Assembly (NCBI GenBank): GCA_964473715.1 | Contig: CAYYQC010000035.1 | Location: 1 to 10,170 of the forward strand | Origin: 2-12-FULL-41-16 sp964473715 | Lineage (GTDB): Bacteria; Patescibacteriota; Patescibacteriia; Magasanikbacterales; UBA922 | Reading direction: 5' to 3' | DNA length: 10,170 bases | Part shown: positions 5,971 to 10,170 of the stretch, piece after piece | How positions within the stretch are numbered: position 1 is the stretch's first letter | Layout of the letters: every line of letters starts with the position of its first letter | The notes under the pieces: generated by a model | Database searches by the model: none | Told to the model about the DNA's origin: nothing | The model's input: only the letters and a program-made list of their open reading frames with translations | Program-made: the position numbers and the translations under genes

Positions 5971-6141
5971 ATGGCCCTAAATTTAACCTGCCCAGAATGC
6001 AAAAACGAAGTCGCACTTGCCAAATACCCAAATTTGGCACCCGCTGATGTGATTGAATGTAATCATTGCGGTATTATGCTTGGTGTGGAAAATATTGCTG
6101 GTGATGAAGTGACCGCGGAAATTGTTGATGAAGGTAAATAA
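5971..6141 (+). CDS. LysW-like small zinc-ribbon protein (56 aa)
   Basis: This tiny acidic protein has two CxxC knuckles, C7-P-E-C10 and C30-N-H-C33, about 20 residues apart, then an acidic tail ending VDEGK. Size, cysteine spacing and acidic C-terminus are those of LysW/ArgW, the amino-group carrier protein on which lysine and arginine precursors are built. Classical LysW ends in EDWGE, with the substrate attached to the final glutamate. Here the end is -DEGK, so carrier function in the classical sense is doubtful and it may instead be a generic zinc ribbon. No lysX/argX-type ligase is nearby. ATG 5971 was chosen over ATG 5905 because the promoter (5920-5948) lies between them and the homology starts at 5971. 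It is co-transcribed with the downstream transporter, three bases apart. Confidence 0.75.
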   Translation: MALNLTCPECKNEVALAKYPNLAPADVIECNHCGIMLGVENIAGDEVTAEIVDEGK

Positions 6142-6144
6142 TGT

Positions 6145-6804
6145 ATGTTTCAGTTTTCGGAAAAGTCATTTAAAAAGTTGCTACTCGCTCTTACGATTTA
6201 TCTGAGTTCTTTGTTTGCGGCCAATACTTTGGGCCTCAAAATCATGCCATTTTTATTTGGCTCGCACTTGTCTGTGGGAGTGTTTTCGTTTCCCGTGGTA
6301 TTTTTGATGACTGATGTGATTGGGGAAATTTATGGCAAGCGCGTGGCCAAGTTTTTTGTGCTTGCAGGTTTTGTGAGTACAGCTATATTTATTGGATATT
6401 CATTGATTTCACTGGCCGTACCATGGGACGCGGCTGGTAGCTGGGTTAAGAGCAGCTATAACACAGTGTTTGCGGTGTCTATGCGCATTGCGGTAGCATC
6501 ACTCGTGGCTTTTATAGTGGCTGAATACCAAGATGTTTTAACCTTTTTCTTTTTCAAGAAAAAATTTGGAGAAAAAATGTTTTGGCTCCGTTCGCTACTT
6601 TCCAATTTGTGGTCACAATTACTCGACACAGTTTTGTTTATGACCATTGCCTTCGCTGGTGCTGGTGTTTATGACAACAAAACTTTGATTAGTATTATTA
6701 TTACCTGGTGGTTATTCAAAGTTGGAATGGGCTTTTTGTACACACCACTTTCATATTTGGCTTTGAAATTATTGCGTACACCAGAAGATGCCCCTCAAGT
6801 TTAA
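6145..6804 (+). CDS. YhhQ/VUT-family transporter, probable queuosine-precursor importer
   Basis: This is an integral membrane protein of 219 residues with about six hydrophobic segments. The diagnostic block of the YhhQ (DUF165, VUT) family is present: FPVVFLMTDVIGEIYGK (49-65), following an AANTLGLK segment (25-32) typical of the first helix. E. coli YhhQ takes up the queuosine precursors preQ0/preQ1, used to make the modified wobble base Q34 of tRNA. Uptake of such a precursor is expected for an organism with few biosynthetic genes, but the exact substrate here is inferred. The start follows the upstream stop by three bases, with AAGG some 10 bases before it. The gene ends at the terminator at 6818-6845. 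Confidence 0.9.
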   Translation: MFQFSEKSFKKLLLALTIYLSSLFAANTLGLKIMPFLFGSHLSVGVFSFPVVFLMTDVIGEIYGKRVAKFFVLAGFVSTAIFIGYSLISLAVPWDAAGSWVKSSYNTVFAVSMRIAVASLVAFIVAEYQDVLTFFFFKKKFGEKMFWLRSLLSNLWSQLLDTVLFMTIAFAGAGVYDNKTLISIIITWWLFKVGMGFLYTPLSYLALKLLRTPEDAPQV

Positions 6805-6817
6805 GATTGAAAAATAA

Positions 6818-6850
6818 AAAAAGGCTCTCTCGCGAGAGTCTTTTTGTTTT
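6818..6850. terminator. Bidirectional intrinsic terminator between convergent genes
   Basis: The stem 6818-6829 pairs with 6834-6845 (core GGCTCTC/GAGAGTC, with one G-T wobble on the + strand) around a 4-base loop TCGC. A-runs and T-runs flank it, so it can end the YhhQ-like gene and, read on the - strand, the mraY-to-Nudix operon whose last stop is at 6849. Confidence 0.9.
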
Positions 6851-7406
6851 ATACTAATCCTAATTTTTTCTTTAATTCTTCGATCTTCTTGGGCTCTTGA
6901 ATTTTCCAGCGTCTAAACTCACTGACAAATTCTTGACTATGTAATCCGCCATTTAAAACAAAGTCACTAAATTCTTCAAATGATAATTCTTTAACTGAGA
7001 TTTTTTCTCCAGGATCTAGATTTGGTTCAGAAACAATTTCTGCATTTTTGGCAATAAAGACATGTACACACCATTCAATTTTATCAATTGGGTTGTATGT
7101 TTGAAATAATTCCCAGTTGTTACTCACCATTCCAGCTTCTTCAAGTAGTTCGCGTTTTGCGCCTTGCTCTGGATTTTCATCAGGCTCTTGTCGTCCGCCA
7201 ATAAAAGAAGTTGCTGCTGGACAACCAGCTTGTTGTTCATCAATTAAAAGAATCTTATTATTTTTAATGGCAATTATTTGCAAAGTATTTGGACGTTTGA
7301 GCATTTCATAGGTGGCTGTACTGCCGTCGTATTGTGCTTGCTTCCATTGGTATACATCGTAAATAATTCCTTTGAAAACTAATTCAGCTTGTTCGGGAAT
7401 TTTCAT
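6849..7406 (-). CDS. Nudix hydrolase, ADP-ribose pyrophosphatase-like
   Basis: This 185-residue protein has a full Nudix box: G71, E77, R85, E86, E89, E90 and G92 in GRQEPDEN...KRELLEEAG. A preceding strand, LQIIAIKNNKILLIDEQQAG, is followed by FIGGRQE, which resembles ADP-ribose pyrophosphatases and related sugar-nucleotide Nudix enzymes. The N-terminal part (VFKGIIYDVYQWKQ) also fits the beta-strand dimerisation domain of that group. The gene overlaps the Mur ligase by ATGA, which indicates translational coupling as the last gene of the operon. Substrate could be ADP-ribose or a nucleotide-sugar, and the peptidoglycan context makes the second worth considering. Nothing in the sequence decides it. 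Confidence 0.92.
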   Translation of the reverse strand: MKIPEQAELVFKGIIYDVYQWKQAQYDGSTATYEMLKRPNTLQIIAIKNNKILLIDEQQAGCPAATSFIGGRQEPDENPEQGAKRELLEEAGMVSNNWELFQTYNPIDKIEWCVHVFIAKNAEIVSEPNLDPGEKISVKELSFEEFSDFVLNGGLHSQEFVSEFRRWKIQEPKKIEELKKKLGLV

Positions 7407-8791
7407 AAACGTGAAATTAAATCTTCAATCATGCCACGAAAACCATGCGAACCCAAGAAAACAATCACATCGCCGGTGGCTGCATTTTCAGTTAAATAAT
7501 CCACCAATTCTTGATCTTCATCAATGTAAACCACATTTTCATGAGTTTTAGAAATGGTTTGCGCCAATTCTTGGCCTTCAAATGGTGGGGCTTCGTCGGC
7601 TGTGTCGATTTTAATTTTAGTTAAACGCGGAATTACCACTTCATCGGCATCAACAAAAGCCTGTGAATATAATGGTTTTGAATCAGGTTTGCGATTACCA
7701 GTATTTGGTTCAAACACGGCAATGATTTTGCCAGTATAAATGGCGCGCAACGTTTCCAAAACTGATTTGGCTTTGGCCGGAGAATGCGCAATATCATCGT
7801 AGACCGTCACAATTCCGTCTACCCGTTTTTCTAAACGGCGTTTTAAGCCTGGAAAACTGGCAATTGCTTTTACAATTTGGTGTGGTTCAATATTCAGTTC
7901 ACTCGCCAACGCAAAAGCGCCGGTAATATTTTCCGCTTGGTATGAACCTAATAAAGGGCAAGTAATCGCGAATTGTTTGCCTTGATAACTAATTTCAAAT
8001 TTCAAACCATCAACGGACTGCTCGACATTTTCATATCGATAAATTGCATCAGCATCAGTACCATAGGTAATAATTAATGGACCACCAGCGCGACGAGCCG
8101 CTAAATTTAAAGCCGTAGAATTATCGGTACTCACGGCAATCAAACCTTCGTCAGGGACCGATTCCACCAATGTTTCAAAAGCGTCAAAATAACTTTGTTC
8201 TGTTGGATACACATCAACATGATCCCAAGAAACCGCCGTTAACAACAAATATTTTGGTTTATAATGCGCGAATTTTGGGCCATTATCCCAACGGGCACTT
8301 TTGTATTCATCACCTTCTAAGATACTCCATTCCGAATCGGCCAGGGCGGCTGAAGGGAAATCAGATTGCATGAGCCCACCAAACATGTAACTTGGGTCTT
8401 TTCCAGCTTCGCTAAAAATCCAGGCTAGTAAAGCTGAAGAAGTTGTTTTGCCATAGGTGCCAGCACACACAATCGATTCTTCTTTGAGCCAAAATTCCGC
8501 AATCGCTTCTGGGTATGATTTATAATTTAAATTATTTTCTTGCACAAATTTCCATTCTGGATTTTGTGATCCAGCTACATTTCCCACCACCACTAAATCT
8601 GGAGTACCCATTTTTTCTGGATGCCAGCCAGCGTAAAATTCCACGCCGCTTTTTTCGAGCATGGTAGAAACTGGTGGATAAAATCCCACATCACTACCAC
8701 TGACTTTATAGCCTTTTTTATACAAAGCAATGGCGAGTGCACTCATGGCGACTCCGCAAATGCCAATAAAGTGAATATGTTTTTGGTTCAT
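7403..8791 (-). CDS. mpl: Mpl/MurC-type UDP-MurNAc:amino acid/peptide ligase
   Basis: This is a three-domain Mur ligase of 462 residues. The N-terminal UDP-binding domain begins HFIGICGVAMS (7-17), with GSDVGFYPPVSTMLE at 32-46. The ATP loop is GTYGKTT (111-117), in which the common histidine (GTHGKTT) is tyrosine. The central domain has EGDEY (159-163), KFAHYKP (173-179) and SWDHVDVYP (188-196). The YPPxST, DEY...D...KF.HY and length (E. coli Mpl has 457 residues) favour Mpl, which joins UDP-MurNAc to a recycled tripeptide. MurC, which adds L-alanine, is usually a little longer. In a reduced genome a single enzyme of this type might serve as the MurC, so treat the symbol as subfamily-level. 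It overlaps both neighbours by ATGA (8788-8791 and 7403-7406), so the operon is tightly coupled. Confidence 0.88.
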   Translation of the reverse strand: MNQKHIHFIGICGVAMSALAIALYKKGYKVSGSDVGFYPPVSTMLEKSGVEFYAGWHPEKMGTPDLVVVGNVAGSQNPEWKFVQENNLNYKSYPEAIAEFWLKEESIVCAGTYGKTTSSALLAWIFSEAGKDPSYMFGGLMQSDFPSAALADSEWSILEGDEYKSARWDNGPKFAHYKPKYLLLTAVSWDHVDVYPTEQSYFDAFETLVESVPDEGLIAVSTDNSTALNLAARRAGGPLIITYGTDADAIYRYENVEQSVDGLKFEISYQGKQFAITCPLLGSYQAENITGAFALASELNIEPHQIVKAIASFPGLKRRLEKRVDGIVTVYDDIAHSPAKAKSVLETLRAIYTGKIIAVFEPNTGNRKPDSKPLYSQAFVDADEVVIPRLTKIKIDTADEAPPFEGQELAQTISKTHENVVYIDEDQELVDYLTENAATGDVIVFLGSHGFRGMIEDLISRL

Positions 8792-9441
8792 AATAATTTC
8801 AAAACTTTTTCCAAAGTTTCTTCATCTGTTTGCCAGGTTTCACCATCAAACCATTCGAGTCCGGCAAACTGGAGTTTGTAGATGTCGGTAGGTCTTTGGG
8901 CTGAGCCGAGATAAATATATTTTTTACCAGATTCTTGCGCGTACAGAATGGCGCGGAGCATCATCCCTAAACCCAAATTGGAAATTTCAGTCGAGCGATC
9001 GTAAAATGGGTATGAGTAGTGAAGTAAATCCTTATTTTCGTAAACAATAGAATATCCGACTTTTTTGTTTTCAAAAGTATATAAAAATAGACGATTAAAA
9101 TTACTTTTTTCAGAATCAGTTAATAGTTCTTTAATTTTATTCGCACTAAAAGTGCCGACCCCAAATTTATCTTCATAAAAATCTTTGCCTAATTTGCCAA
9201 TTTCCCAAGAGTAATCAGAATAGGGAAGGGGAATGACTTGCAATTCTAATCCGTCAGTTTTTTTGAGTACGCGCCGATTTTCACTGGATAAAACAAATTT
9301 ACTTAAATCAATTCGTAAACTGCGGGTTTGATCCATTTCCCCTTTGCCTTTGCGGGTTAAAACAAAACCCTCAGAATATAAATTAGTGAGGGTTGAATCT
9401 GCAAAATCTGGCGCAGTAATTTCTTTCCACTTTAAATACAT
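8788..9441 (-). CDS. Ate1/Bpt-like aminoacyl-tRNA-protein transferase homologue (cysteine-free GNAT)
   Basis: The 217-residue protein resembles bacterial Bpt and eukaryotic Ate1, which move Leu or Arg from tRNA to a protein N-terminus. The N-terminal part has YSEGFVLTRKG (22-32) and SLRIDLSKFVLSSENRRVLKK (41-61), matching the family pattern of a GFR..., then PLR(V/I)...F..S..QRR. The C-terminal GNAT part has NLGLGMMLRAILYAQ (155-169), YIYLG (175-179), YKLQF (188-192) and a final G..W, matching the family pattern in the same order. The protein contains no cysteine at all, so the N-terminal Cys cluster of Ate1/Bpt is lost. Start: ATG 9441, one base after the mraY stop, preferred over TTG 9456 inside mraY. 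The location between mraY and a Mur ligase is not expected for a protein-degradation enzyme and raises a cell-wall role. I am fairly sure of the fold and less sure of the substrate. Confidence 0.7.
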   Translation of the reverse strand: MYLKWKEITAPDFADSTLTNLYSEGFVLTRKGKGEMDQTRSLRIDLSKFVLSSENRRVLKKTDGLELQVIPLPYSDYSWEIGKLGKDFYEDKFGVGTFSANKIKELLTDSEKSNFNRLFLYTFENKKVGYSIVYENKDLLHYSYPFYDRSTEISNLGLGMMLRAILYAQESGKKYIYLGSAQRPTDIYKLQFAGLEWFDGETWQTDEETLEKVLKLL

Positions 9442-9442
9442 A

Positions 9443-10170
9443 TTAGTAAAGTGCAATCCAAAGTCCTAATAGTACAACGCCTGCGTGTAAAATCCAAAAG
9501 CGCATGACGGTTTTTTCTTCACTCCATCCAATAAGTTCAAAGTGGTGATGAAGCGGTGCCATGCGAAAAATTCTACGACCCAATACATGACGGCCAAAAA
9601 TTTGAATTATGACACTGGCTAATTCTACGTAAAAAATAAAAGCTAAAAATGGTAATAACAACATGACATTGATGACAATGGCGTTGATGGCGAGTAGCGC
9701 GCCGAGTCCTAGTGAACCAACATCACCCATTTGAAAGCGCGCTGGTTTAACATTGAAATAAGTGTAAACAATCAGTGCGCCAACCGTTGTGGCATTGAGA
9801 TAAGTAATTTCTGGAATACCTTTTAGCCAACTAAGAACGGTTAAAGTAGAGAAAGTTAATAATAATGAACCGCCTGCCAAACCATCCATACCATCAGCCA
9901 CATTCACTGCATTGGCCGTAAACATGACAAAGAAAATGATGAGAGGAATTAGCCACCAGCCCAAATTAATTAGACCATCAAACGGGATGGCCACATTGTG
10001 CCAGGCGTCGCCGAGTTTAAAATAAATCCACCAGGCTGTAATGGCGCCAGCAATAAATTGTAAAATTAATTTTTCATGAACAAAAATGCCTTTGCCGGGA
10101 TGTGAGCCAAGCCAAAGTGAAGTACGTTTAAATACTGTCCATGGCAAAGTGACAGTGAGCCAAAATTTTA
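9443..10170 (-). CDS. mraY: Phospho-N-acetylmuramoyl-pentapeptide-transferase MraY, partial (5' end outside window)
   Basis: MraY transfers phospho-MurNAc-pentapeptide from UDP to undecaprenyl phosphate, making lipid I at the inner face of the membrane. About 242 residues are visible and the frame is open through the right edge. A TTG at 10147 is not a credible start because family members have ~320-360 residues. The missing ~100 residues include the first catalytic Asp-Asp region. Visible signature motifs are NAVNVADGMDGLAGG, then FQMGDVGSLGLG with the catalytic aspartate, and MAPLHHHFELIGW, the HHH motif that distinguishes MraY from the WecA type. At least six membrane segments are seen. 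The gene stops one base before the Ate1-like ATG (TAA-T-ATG). It is the first visible gene of the leftward operon, and the promoter is outside the window. Confidence 0.95.
   Translation of the reverse strand, partial: KFWLTVTLPWTVFKRTSLWLGSHPGKGIFVHEKLILQFIAGAITAWWIYFKLGDAWHNVAIPFDGLINLGWWLIPLIIFFVMFTANAVNVADGMDGLAGGSLLLTFSTLTVLSWLKGIPEITYLNATTVGALIVYTYFNVKPARFQMGDVGSLGLGALLAINAIVINVMLLLPFLAFIFYVELASVIIQIFGRHVLGRRIFRMAPLHHHFELIGWSEEKTVMRFWILHAGVVLLGLWIALY

Noticed and set aside
9442..9456. TTG 9456 as start of the Ate1-like gene
   Set aside because: It lies inside mraY. ATG 9441 follows the mraY stop by one base, the same TAA-T-ATG junction used between the methyltransferase and Nudix genes.
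10145..10147. TTG at 10147 as the start of mraY
   Set aside because: The frame stays open to the window edge and about 100 residues of the family are missing, so the gene simply continues outside.
1..10170. CRISPR array, insertion sequence, phage or toxin-antitoxin genes
   Set aside because: No regularly spaced repeats, transposase or integrase motifs, terminal inverted repeats or paired small toxin-like genes were found on either strand.

Overview
The window is about 10 kb of a compact, AT-leaning bacterial chromosome. Genes are short, adjacent genes overlap by 1-4 bases or sit 1-3 bases apart, and most start codons lack a Shine-Dalgarno sequence. The gene content includes a stand-alone Elp3, a Trm9-like methyltransferase, a truncated-looking Ate1-like transferase, a LysW-like zinc ribbon, and MraY next to an Mpl-type Mur ligase. 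Together these suggest a Candidate Phyla Radiation (Patescibacteria) genome or a similarly reduced lineage. This is inference from style and content, since no rRNA or other marker is present. TGA serves as a normal stop codon (transporter, Mur ligase, Ate1-like gene), so there is no sign of the UGA-recoded code of some CPR groups.

Left part (1-770): the 3' end of an unrecognised gene runs rightward into a bidirectional terminator. Facing it is a small leftward gene for a membrane-anchored double-CxxC protein. It lies in an unusually GC-rich patch (about 61% GC by hand count over 471-680), has its own promoter-like sequence, and has the only textbook Shine-Dalgarno in the window. Behind it stands the terminator of elp3.

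Middle part (766-4964): elp3 (leftward) and a Trm9/ALKBH8-like methyltransferase (rightward) are head to head with overlapping 5' ends. In eukaryotes, Elongator (catalytic subunit Elp3) makes cm5U34 and Trm9 methylates it to mcm5U34. The pair therefore looks like a minimal bacterial version of that wobble-uridine pathway. The methyltransferase is followed after one base by a Nudix hydrolase. Its stop codon lies in a hairpin that also carries a TGnTATAAT element just before a diverged Nramp-fold transporter.

Right-middle part (4967-6850): a short fold-type II PLP enzyme (leftward) is divergent from a two-gene unit encoding a LysW-like zinc ribbon and a YhhQ/VUT-type queuosine-precursor transporter. 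The 98-base gap holds good promoter candidates in both directions and a perfect 14-base palindrome. The transporter gene ends at a bidirectional terminator.

Right part (6849-10170): a tightly coupled leftward operon runs mraY (cut by the window edge), a cysteine-free Ate1/Bpt-like GNAT protein, an Mpl-type Mur ligase and an ADP-ribose-pyrophosphatase-like Nudix protein. Putting a predicted aminoacyl-tRNA-dependent transferase between two peptidoglycan-precursor genes is the second notable arrangement, after the Elp3/Trm9-like pair. No tRNA, rRNA, CRISPR array, insertion sequence or phage gene was seen, and no stretch over 300 bases lacks a gene.
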